From positions 1 to 15,665 of the forward strand of contig CALEYZ010000041.1 in assembly GCA_937928195.1 (NCBI GenBank): a stretch of 15,665 bases of DNA, written 5' to 3'. Position numbers and translations under genes: made by a program. Each line of letters opens with the position of its first letter. Within the stretch, counting starts at the first letter, position 1. This document shows, piece by piece, positions 1 through 5,652 of this stretch. The notes below the pieces were generated by a model. The model made no database searches, was not told the DNA's origin, and saw only the letters and a program-made list of their open reading frames with translations. This DNA is from an uncultured Limnohabitans sp. (GTDB lineage: Bacteria; Pseudomonadota; Gammaproteobacteria; Burkholderiales; Burkholderiaceae_C).

Positions 1-983
1 GCGGCGATGTGTCGTTTGATGTGGTGTTGGGCTATCCCGCCAAAAGCCAAATCGCTGACTTTCGTAAAGCCCTCATCGCCGCTGCCAAAACCGTGGCGGG
101 GGTGGACAACGTGTCGGCCAACATCACCGTCGACATCGTGGCGCACGCAGCGCAGCGCGGCGTGGCGTTGTTGCCGCAGGTCAAAAACATCATTGCCGTG
201 GCCTCCGGCAAAGGGGGGGTGGGCAAAAGCACCACCGCCGCCAACTTGGCGTTGGCCTTGGCCGCTGAAGGTGCCAATGTGGGTTTGCTGGATGCCGATA
301 TTTATGGCCCCAGCCAGCCCATGATGATGGGCATTGAAGGCCGCCCCGAAAGCGAAGACGGCAAAACCATGGAGCCCATGGAAAACTACGGCGTGCAAGT
401 GATGTCGATTGGTTTCTTGGTCAACCAAGACGAGGCCATGATTTGGCGCGGCCCTATGGCCACGCAGGCCCTGGAGCAGTTGCTGCGACAAACCAATTGG
501 AAAGATTTGGACTATTTGATCATCGACATGCCGCCCGGCACCGGTGACATTCAACTCACACTCAGCCAACGCGTGCCCATGACGGGCGCTGTGATTGTGA
601 CCACACCTCAAGACATCGCTTTGCTCGATGCCAAAAAGGGCATCAAGATGTTTGAAAAAGTGGGCGTGCCCATTTTGGGCATTGTGGAAAACATGGCGGT
701 TCACGTCTGTACAAACTGCGGCCATGTCGAGCACATCTTTGGCACTGACGGCGGCAAGAAAATGGCCGAGAACTACCAGATGGACTACTTGGGTGCTTTG
801 CCCTTGAACATGCAGATTCGTTTGCAGGCCGACAACGGCAAGCCCACAGTGGTGGCCGACCCGGATGGTGAAGTGGCGGGCATTTACAAGTCGGTCGCGC
901 GTCAAGTGGCCATCAAAATTGCGGCCAAGTCCAAAGACTTTTCTGCCAAGTTTCCCACCATCACGGTGTCAAAAAACACGTGA
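1..983 (+). CDS. apbC: Mrp/ApbC family iron-sulfur carrier P-loop ATPase, 5' truncated
   Basis: This is the C-terminal 326 codons of an Mrp/ApbC (NBP35-like) protein, read from base 3. The family binds a [4Fe-4S] cluster at a dimer interface and hands it to apo-proteins in the cytoplasm. The visible part begins inside the N-terminal MIP18/DUF59-like domain (GDVSFDVVLGYPAKSQI). It continues with the Walker A motif SGKGGVGKST at about bases 204-233, the switch region LLDADIYGPSQP, the Walker B-like DMPPGTGD and the conserved CxxC (VCTNCGH, about bases 706-726) that holds the cluster. A GTG at base 9 can act as a start, but the conserved residues before it in the same frame show that the gene begins outside the window. 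It converges on the benzoate-CoA ligase gene, with two hairpins between them. An Fe-S carrier beside many Fe-S proteins is suggestive, but Mrp is a housekeeping gene, so the adjacency may be chance. Confidence 0.93.
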   Translation, partial: GDVSFDVVLGYPAKSQIADFRKALIAAAKTVAGVDNVSANITVDIVAHAAQRGVALLPQVKNIIAVASGKGGVGKSTTAANLALALAAEGANVGLLDADIYGPSQPMMMGIEGRPESEDGKTMEPMENYGVQVMSIGFLVNQDEAMIWRGPMATQALEQLLRQTNWKDLDYLIIDMPPGTGDIQLTLSQRVPMTGAVIVTTPQDIALLDAKKGIKMFEKVGVPILGIVENMAVHVCTNCGHVEHIFGTDGGKKMAENYQMDYLGALPLNMQIRLQADNGKPTVVADPDGEVAGIYKSVARQVAIKIAAKSKDFSAKFPTITVSKNT

Positions 984-993
984 ACCCAAAAGC

Positions 994-1016
994 AATGGCC
1001 TCAGATTGAGGCCATT
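994..1016. terminator. Stem-loop 1 in the convergent gap, probably the bclA terminator
   Basis: A perfect 10-bp stem (AATGGCCTCA, 994-1003, paired with 1007-1016) closes a 3-nt loop. Read on the minus strand, the stem is followed by GCTTTTG, a modest T tract, so it fits best as the terminator behind the minus-strand ligase gene. Read on the plus strand it has no T tract. It begins 11 bp after the mrp stop codon. Confidence 0.6.
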
Positions 1017-1020
1017 TCGC

Positions 1021-1057
1021 AAAGGCTTGAAGGCTGATCGCTTCAAGCCTTTTTGTT
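1021..1057 (+). terminator. Stem-loop 2, rho-independent terminator of mrp, overlapping the 3' end of bclA
   Basis: A perfect 12-bp stem (AAAGGCTTGAAG, 1021-1032, paired with 1041-1052) closes an 8-nt loop. On the plus strand it runs into TTTTTGTTTT, the usual form of an intrinsic terminator, and so would end mrp transcripts. The right arm (1041-1052) contains the last codons and the TGA stop (1045-1043) of the convergent ligase gene, so the same bases serve as code on one strand and terminator on the other. Confidence 0.75.
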
Positions 1058-2608
1058 TTCCAGATCGCGCAAACGGAAGCGTTGAATTTTGCCGGTAGCA
1101 GTCTTGGGCAGTTCACTCACAAACTGAATAAAGCGAGGGTATTTGTAGGGCGCCAAACGCTCCTTCACAAAGGCCTTCACTTCGTCTTCGGTCAAGCTTT
1201 GACCGGCCTTCAACACAATGAAAGCTTTGGTTTTGGTCAGGCCATCGGCGTCTACTTTGCCAATCACGGCAGCTTCCAAAATGGCGGGGTGCTGAACCAA
1301 GGTCGATTCCACTTCAAAGGGCGATACGTAAATACCGCTGACTTTCAGCATGTCATCGTTGCGGCCAGCATACGTGTAGTAGCCATCCGGGTCACGCGAG
1401 TATTTGTCGCCGCTTTTTGTCCATTCACCTTGGAACGTATCGCGTGATTTTTCGCGGTTGTTCCAGTACATCAAAGCCGCTGTGGGGCCTTTGATGTACA
1501 AATCGCCAATCTCGTTATGGCCGGTCAGTACTTCGCCTTGTTCGCCGCGCAATTGCACTTCGTAGCCAGGTACCGGCTTGCCCGTGGTGCCATAACGCAC
1601 ATCGCCTGGCGTGTTGGACAAGAACACGTGCAACATCTCGGTCGATCCAATGCCGTCAATGATTTCGCAGCCAAAGCGTGCCGTCCAGCGCTCACCAATG
1701 TCGGCAGGCAATGCTTCGCCAGCCGATGAGCAAAGGCGCAGTGCCACTTGATCTTTGGTCGGTAAGTCAGGGCTTGCCAACATGCCGCCATAGCCGGTGG
1801 GTGCGCCGTAAAACACCGTGGGTTTGTGGTCGACCAAGCGTTTGAAGGTGGCTTGGGGTGTGGGGCGCTCGGCCATCAAGACCACGCTGGCGCCAACGCT
1901 CAAAGGGAAGGTGAGTGCGTTGCCCAAGCCATAGGCAAAGAACAATTTGGCGGCAGAGAACACCACATCATTGGAGGTCAATGCCAACACACCCTTGCCA
2001 TACAACTGCGCCGTCCAGTACAAATTGCCTTGCGTGTGCACGGTGCCTTTGGGGTTGCCTGTGGAGCCTGAAGAAAACAACCAGAAGGCGGGTTCGTCGG
2101 CATGGGTTTCAGCGGGCAAACTGGGGCCAGATGCAGAAGCCAGCAGGTCTTTGAGGTGCAGATTGGGGGCGGGCAAGTCGCCCTCGTGGCGCGACACCAC
2201 CACGTGTTTGATGCTTTTGGTGCCCAGCGCAATGGCACTGTTCAGAGTGCCCAGCAAGGCCGATGACACCAAGGCCGCTTGTGCGCGGCTGTTGTTGATC
2301 ATGAAGGCGTAGTCTTCAGGGGTTAGCAGCGTGTTGACCGCCACAGGAACCACGCCGGCATACAGCGCTCCCAAAAATGACACCACCCAATCGGTGCTGT
2401 CGTGCATCAGCAGCAGAACCCGTTCTTCACGTTTGAGCCCGAGCTTGCGAAGGCCAGCCGCACAGGCACGAATTTGTTCTGCCATGGCGCCATAGGTCAG
2501 GGAGCCTGCATCGTCAATGAGCGCTGTTTTGTCTTTGCGGCTGTTGTTGGCCGCAATCAAAAACTGCGCAAAGTTCAATTGCGCGGGTGGGGCGGGAGGC
2601 AATGCCAT
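1043..2608 (-). CDS. bclA: Benzoate-CoA ligase (AMP-forming)
   Basis: Activates benzoate with ATP and CoA to benzoyl-CoA, the entry step of the box pathway, in the cytoplasm. The 521-aa protein has the ANL-superfamily layout: P-loop SSGSTGNPKG at residues 179-188, the GSTE adenine-site motif at 321-324, the hinge region YAGRNDDMLKVSG at 412-424, and the C-terminal catalytic lysine in TGKIQR (K507). Segments such as AKLFFAYGLGN and FYGAPTGYGGML are characteristic of the benzoate-CoA ligase family rather than of general acyl-CoA synthetases. The frame stays open upstream to 2782, but the start at 2608 is preferred. It has GGAG six bases upstream, and the protein then begins MALPPAPPAQLNF as in the family; the extra N-terminal residues would be encoded by the promoter region. 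It is transcribed divergently from boxR. 2-Aminobenzoate or a substituted benzoate as substrate cannot be excluded. Confidence 0.92.
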   Translation of the reverse strand: MALPPAPPAQLNFAQFLIAANNSRKDKTALIDDAGSLTYGAMAEQIRACAAGLRKLGLKREERVLLLMHDSTDWVVSFLGALYAGVVPVAVNTLLTPEDYAFMINNSRAQAALVSSALLGTLNSAIALGTKSIKHVVVSRHEGDLPAPNLHLKDLLASASGPSLPAETHADEPAFWLFSSGSTGNPKGTVHTQGNLYWTAQLYGKGVLALTSNDVVFSAAKLFFAYGLGNALTFPLSVGASVVLMAERPTPQATFKRLVDHKPTVFYGAPTGYGGMLASPDLPTKDQVALRLCSSAGEALPADIGERWTARFGCEIIDGIGSTEMLHVFLSNTPGDVRYGTTGKPVPGYEVQLRGEQGEVLTGHNEIGDLYIKGPTAALMYWNNREKSRDTFQGEWTKSGDKYSRDPDGYYTYAGRNDDMLKVSGIYVSPFEVESTLVQHPAILEAAVIGKVDADGLTKTKAFIVLKAGQSLTEDEVKAFVKERLAPYKYPRFIQFVSELPKTATGKIQRFRLRDLENKKA

Positions 2609-2626
2609 GGCGATCTCCGTGATCTG

Positions 2627-2641
2627 TCTAAAATTTTTAGA
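2627..2641. repeat. AT-rich inverted repeat in the bclA leader
   Basis: Seven-base arms (TCTAAAA / TTTTAGA) flank a single T, 9 bp upstream of the bclA Shine-Dalgarno sequence. It could be a protein site or a weak mRNA hairpin; being wholly A/T its stability as RNA would be low. No function can be assigned from the sequence. Confidence 0.35.
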
Positions 2642-2645
2642 TGGG

Positions 2646-2649
2646 TGCA
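2646..2649. promoter_or_regulatory. Lone TGCA half-site at the bclA promoter
   Basis: A single TGCA lies where the complete boxR/boxC elements would have two. The bases six further on (CGCT, 2656-2659) do not match. It overlaps the candidate bclA -10, so it may be a weak or half operator for BoxR. A four-base match alone is poor evidence; it is listed because of its position. Confidence 0.3.
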
Positions 2650-2674
2650 TTAAAACGCTTGGGGATTCTTTCAA
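2647..2674 (-). promoter_or_regulatory. Candidate sigma70 promoter of bclA
   Basis: On the minus strand TTGAAA (2674-2669) and TAATGC (2652-2647) are 16 bp apart and would start transcription about 30 bp before the bclA start codon. The -10 is a poor match to consensus, and other pairs can be drawn in this AT-rich gap. Confidence 0.35.
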
Positions 2675-2687
2675 CAAGCGGTATAAA

Positions 2688-2701
2688 TGCACTATCTTGC
2701 T
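2688..2701. promoter_or_regulatory. Degenerate BoxR-type element upstream of boxR
   Basis: TGCACTATCTTGCT matches the TGCA-N6-TGCA pattern except for its last base. It overlaps the candidate boxR -35 and lies 26 bp before the complete element at 2714-2727. Inferred as a secondary BoxR site. Confidence 0.4.
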
Positions 2702-2724
2702 TGCGAACGAGTATGCAATAAAGT
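2697..2724 (+). promoter_or_regulatory. Candidate sigma70 promoter of boxR
   Basis: TTGCTT (2697-2702) and TAAAGT (2719-2724) are separated by 16 bp. The -10 lies within the TGCA-N6-TGCA element at 2714-2727, the same arrangement as at boxC. Transcription would start near 2731, leaving a leader of about 80 nt. Confidence 0.45.
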
Positions 2725-2727
2725 GCA
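2714..2727. promoter_or_regulatory. BoxR/BzdR-type operator in the bclA-boxR divergent region
   Basis: TGCAATAAAGTGCA has two TGCA boxes six bases apart, the arrangement I recall for the benzoyl-CoA-responsive repressor BzdR of Azoarcus. The surrounding 18 bases (2713-2730) match the boxC element at 3796-3813 at 16 of 18 positions. Since it covers the putative boxR -10, autoregulation of boxR and control of divergent bclA are likely. Confidence 0.65.
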
Positions 2728-2810
2728 TGTTTTGTCTGCCTTCGAATTTCAGGGTTTTCCCTTGAGTGTTTGAAACAAGCATCGCCAGTTAACAGCCTTT
2801 GGAGACTTCG

Positions 2811-3728
2811 GTGACTGATTCATCGACCGCATTTGTTGAAGTGGGCAGCTCGCTCGAGCCGCTGCGCAGTCCATTTTTAATGGCGCTGGGTGAGCGTGTT
2901 CGCAACTTGCGTTCTCGCAAAGGCATGACCCGCAAGGCTGTTGCCTTGGCCGCAGATGTGTCTGAACGTCACTTGGCCAATTTGGAATACGGCACTGGCA
3001 ATGTGTCGGTGTTGGTGCTGTTGCAGGTGTCGCATGCTTTGCAATGCTCGTTGGCTGAGTTACTGGGTGACATCAGTACCAGCTCACCTGAATGGCTGCT
3101 CATTCGCGAAATTCTCAGCAAGCGCAATGAAGCCGATTTGCGCCGAGCTCGCGTGCAACTGACCGAGATGTTTGGCGAAGGGGGCGACGCCTCCGCAAGA
3201 CGCACCCGTGTGGCCTTGATCGGCTTGCGCGGTGCTGGCAAAACCACACTGGGCCAGCGTTTGGCCGATGATCTGGGATTTCCGTTCATCGAGCTGAGCC
3301 GCGAAATTGAAAAATTTGCGGGTTGCCAAATCAGCGAAATTCACAACTTGTATGGGGCCAACGCCTATCGCCGGTATGAGCGTCGAGCCTTGGAAGAGGC
3401 CATTCAAATTTACCCAGAAGTGGTCATCGCCACACCGGGTGGCTTGGTCTCTGACTCGGCCAATTTCAACTTGTTGTTGTCACATTGCACCACCGTTTGG
3501 TTGCAGGCCAGTGCCAACGATCACATGGCGCGTGTCGCAGCGCAGGGCGATTTGCGCCCCATGGCGGCCAGCCCCGAAGCCATGGAAGATTTGAAACGAA
3601 TTCTGGAAGGCCGCTCGGCTTTTTATTCCAAGGCCGACATTGCGATTGACACCAGCGCACAAGGCGTCGAGGAAAGTTTCAGACGCTTGAAAACTGAAGT
3701 ACGCAAAGAACTTCAGTGGGTTGAATGA
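2811..3728 (+). CDS. boxR: BoxR transcriptional regulator: XRE-type HTH fused to a shikimate-kinase-like domain
   Basis: A 305-aa regulator of the BoxR/BzdR family, which controls benzoate degradation genes and responds to benzoyl-CoA. Residues about 27-85 form an XRE/Cro-like helix-turn-helix (LGERVRNLRSRKGMTRKAVA, then SERHLANLEYG). A linker at about 90-130 leads to a shikimate-kinase-like domain with Walker A GLRGAGKTT at 138-146, the GANAYRRYE segment at 183-191 and TPGGLV at 208-213. The aspartate of the kinase motif FxDSD that contacts shikimate is replaced (FIELS, 159-163), as expected for a ligand sensor rather than a kinase. The start is taken as GTG 2811 because GGAG (2801-2804) sits six bases before it; an in-frame TTG at 2799 lies before that SD and is less likely. 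It is co-oriented with boxC and divergent from bclA. In known members the protein acts mainly as a repressor relieved by benzoyl-CoA. Confidence 0.9.
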   Translation: MTDSSTAFVEVGSSLEPLRSPFLMALGERVRNLRSRKGMTRKAVALAADVSERHLANLEYGTGNVSVLVLLQVSHALQCSLAELLGDISTSSPEWLLIREILSKRNEADLRRARVQLTEMFGEGGDASARRTRVALIGLRGAGKTTLGQRLADDLGFPFIELSREIEKFAGCQISEIHNLYGANAYRRYERRALEEAIQIYPEVVIATPGGLVSDSANFNLLLSHCTTVWLQASANDHMARVAAQGDLRPMAASPEAMEDLKRILEGRSAFYSKADIAIDTSAQGVEESFRRLKTEVRKELQWVE

Positions 3729-3762
3729 TTTTGAATTGAAACTAGGGTAAATACCTAATAAA

Positions 3763-3776
3763 TGCATTAAATTGCA
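3763..3776. promoter_or_regulatory. BoxR-type operator 1 upstream of boxC
   Basis: TGCATTAAATTGCA is a complete TGCA-N6-TGCA element just upstream of the candidate -35. With the next three bases it matches operator 2 at 15 of 17 positions. It begins exactly 34 bp before operator 2. Confidence 0.65.
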
Positions 3777-3778
3777 TA

Positions 3779-3807
3779 TTGAGCTGAAAATTTAGATGCA
3801 ATAAACT
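3779..3807 (+). promoter_or_regulatory. Candidate sigma70 promoter of the boxCBA operon
   Basis: TTGAGC (3779-3784) and TAAACT (3802-3807) are separated by 17 bp. The -10 lies inside operator 2, so a bound regulator would block polymerase. The expected start near 3814 gives a leader of about 77 nt before boxC. Confidence 0.5.
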
Positions 3808-3810
3808 GCA
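3797..3810. promoter_or_regulatory. BoxR-type operator 2 on the boxC -10
   Basis: TGCAATAAACTGCA differs from the boxR-promoter element at 2714-2727 by one base. It covers the candidate -10 of boxC and is the centre of three elements spaced by 34 bp. Confidence 0.7.
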
Positions 3811-3830
3811 TATCAACGCACAAAGATGCC

Positions 3831-3844
3831 TGCATCTTTTTGCA
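3831..3844. promoter_or_regulatory. BoxR-type operator 3 in the boxC leader
   Basis: TGCATCTTTTTGCA keeps both TGCA boxes and the six-base gap, but the gap is T-rich instead of ATAAA-like. It lies downstream of the predicted transcription start, where a bound protein could act as a roadblock, and begins exactly 34 bp after operator 2. Confidence 0.55.
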
Positions 3845-3890
3845 TTCGATGTATCACTCAGTCAGTTCACGCCTCATTTCGGAGATCGCC

Positions 3891-5549
3891 ATGACCACAG
3901 CGCCCATTGTCAATTACCAAACCACGCCAGAAAACTACAAGCACATCAGCTTGGCCTTTGACGGTGCCGTGGCCACTTTGTCCATCAACATCGACGAGAA
4001 CGCCGGCATTCGCCCTGGCTACAAACTCAAGCTCAACTCGTATGACTTGGGTGTGGACATTGAACTGCACGATGCCTTGCAGCGCATTCGTTTTGAACAT
4101 CCTGAAGTTCGCTCTGTGGTGGTCACCAGCTTGAAAGACCGCGTGTTCTGCTCTGGCGCCAACATTTTCATGTTGGGCGTGTCGACACACGGCTGGAAAG
4201 TGAACTTCTGTAAGTTCACCAACGAAACACGCAACGGCATTGAAGACTCCAGCAAGTATTCTGGTTTGAAATTTGTCGCAGCTTTGAACGGTGCTTGTGC
4301 TGGTGGTGGCTACGAACTGGCCTTGGCCTGTGACGACATCGTGTTGGTCGATGACCGTTCATCTTCTGTGTCCTTGCCCGAAGTGCCTTTGCTTGGCGTG
4401 CTGCCTGGTACCGGTGGCCTCACCCGCGTGACGGACAAGCGTCACGTGCGCCACGATTTAGCCGACATTTTCTGCACCAGCGTGGAAGGTGTGCGCGGTC
4501 AGCGTGCCGTGGACTGGCGCTTGGTGGATGCCATCGCCAAGCCCAACCAATTCCAACAAGTGGTGCGCGAGCGTGCAGACAAATTGGCCGCACAAAGTGA
4601 CCGTCCTGCTTCAGAAAAAGGCGTGGCACTGACACCCATTCAGCGCAACATCGAAGCCGATTGCATCAGCTACAACAACGTCACCGTTGAGATTGACCGT
4701 GCCAAGCGTTTGGCCACTTTCACTGTCAAAGCACCTACAACAGCGCAACCCACCGACATCGCAGGCATCTTGGCTGCAGGTGCGCAGTGGTGGCCTTTGC
4801 AAATGGTGCGCGAATTGGACGATGCCATTTTGCACATGCGCACCAATGAGCTCGACATTGGCACTTGGTTGCTCAAAGCTGTGGGCGATGCCAAATCTGT
4901 CTTGGCCAGCGATGCCACATTGTTGGCCAACAAAGACCATTGGTTCGTGCGCGAAACCATTGGCCATCTGCGCCGCACTTTGGCACGTTTGGATGTGTCT
5001 TCCCGCAGTATTTTTGCGGTGGTTGATCAAGGCACTTGCTTCGTTGGCACCTTCGCCGAATTGGCTTTCTGTGCAGACCGCACTTACATGTTGGCCTTGC
5101 CCGATGACGAAGCCAACGCACCGACCATTCAACTGAATGAATTTAACTTCGGCTTCTACCCCATGGTGAACGATCAGTCACGCTTGGCACGCCGCTTCTA
5201 CGAAGAAGTGCCCGCCATGGAAGCTGCGCGTGGTGCCATCGGCAAAGCCCTGGACGCAGATGCCGCCTTGGCATTGGGCTTGGTCACAGCAGCACCCGAC
5301 GACATCGATTGGGAAGACGAGTTGCGCATGTGCTTGGAAGAGCGCGCCGCCATGTCACCCGATGCGCTCACAGGCTTGGAGGCTAACTTGCGATTCGCCA
5401 GCCAAGAGAACATGCTCACGCGTATTTTTGGTCGCCTCACCGCATGGCAAAACTGGATCTTCCAGCGCCCCAATGCCGTGGGCGAAAAAGGTGCTTTGAA
5501 GGTTTACGGCAAAGGCGAAAAAGTGCAGTTCGACATGAACCGCGTTTAA
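3891..5549 (+). CDS. boxC: BoxC, 2,3-epoxybenzoyl-CoA dihydrolase (benzoyl-CoA-dihydrodiol lyase)
   Basis: Cytoplasmic enzyme that uses two waters to open the ring of 2,3-epoxybenzoyl-CoA, giving 3,4-dehydroadipyl-CoA semialdehyde and formate. The 552-aa protein belongs to the enoyl-CoA hydratase/isomerase (crotonase) superfamily but is about twice the usual length, as is normal for BoxC. The N-terminal crotonase half shows the oxyanion-hole segments FCSGANIFML (86-95) and GACAGGGYELALACD (134-148), then LPEVPLLGVLPGTGGLTRV (162-180); the second half is a more divergent crotonase-like module. The start at 3891 is preferred over upstream in-frame codons because GGAG (3881-3884) sits six bases ahead; the ten bases before ATG are identical to those before bclA. 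The gap to boxB is 103 bp and holds a stem-loop. It is the first gene of boxCBA, behind a three-operator control region. Confidence 0.95.
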   Translation: MTTAPIVNYQTTPENYKHISLAFDGAVATLSINIDENAGIRPGYKLKLNSYDLGVDIELHDALQRIRFEHPEVRSVVVTSLKDRVFCSGANIFMLGVSTHGWKVNFCKFTNETRNGIEDSSKYSGLKFVAALNGACAGGGYELALACDDIVLVDDRSSSVSLPEVPLLGVLPGTGGLTRVTDKRHVRHDLADIFCTSVEGVRGQRAVDWRLVDAIAKPNQFQQVVRERADKLAAQSDRPASEKGVALTPIQRNIEADCISYNNVTVEIDRAKRLATFTVKAPTTAQPTDIAGILAAGAQWWPLQMVRELDDAILHMRTNELDIGTWLLKAVGDAKSVLASDATLLANKDHWFVRETIGHLRRTLARLDVSSRSIFAVVDQGTCFVGTFAELAFCADRTYMLALPDDEANAPTIQLNEFNFGFYPMVNDQSRLARRFYEEVPAMEAARGAIGKALDADAALALGLVTAAPDDIDWEDELRMCLEERAAMSPDALTGLEANLRFASQENMLTRIFGRLTAWQNWIFQRPNAVGEKGALKVYGKGEKVQFDMNRV

Positions 5550-5582
5550 GTCTTTTGCATCGCATCCATTTTTGAAAGTGTT

Positions 5583-5618
5583 GTGCAGACTGCGACCCGG
5601 TGGTGCAGTTTGCAACCC
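5583..5618 (+). repeat. Stem-loop built from an imperfect 16-bp direct repeat between boxC and boxB
   Basis: Bases 5583-5598 and 5603-5618 are direct repeats (GTGCAGACTGCGACCC / GTGCAGTTTGCAACCC, 13 of 16 identical, period 20). In RNA, 5584-5593 can pair with 5605-5614 in a 10-bp stem with one G-U pair and an 11-nt loop. No T tract follows, so it is not a standard terminator. It may stabilise the 3' end of boxC mRNA, be a processing site, or be a protein site. Confidence 0.5.
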
Positions 5619-5652
5619 TAAATTCTTCCACCGTTGATTTTTGGAGTTCACC

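Noticed and set aside
2609..2782. N-terminal extension of the benzoate-CoA ligase to 2782
   Set aside because: The extra residues would be encoded by the operator and promoter region, do not look like the family, and the start at 2608 has a good Shine-Dalgarno sequence.
3729..3742. A fourth boxC operator at the next 34-bp step upstream
   Set aside because: The position in register reads TTTTGAATTGAAAC and has no TGCA, so the array stops at three elements.
3840..3890. N-terminal extension of BoxC to a TTG at 3840
   Set aside because: It would start inside operator 3 without an SD, while ATG 3891 has GGAG at the right distance and a family-like N-terminus.
5604..5614. A TGCA-GTT-TGCA motif in the boxC-boxB gap as another BoxR operator
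   Set aside because: The gap between the TGCA boxes is three bases, not six, and these bases are better explained as the right arm of the stem-loop and repeat.
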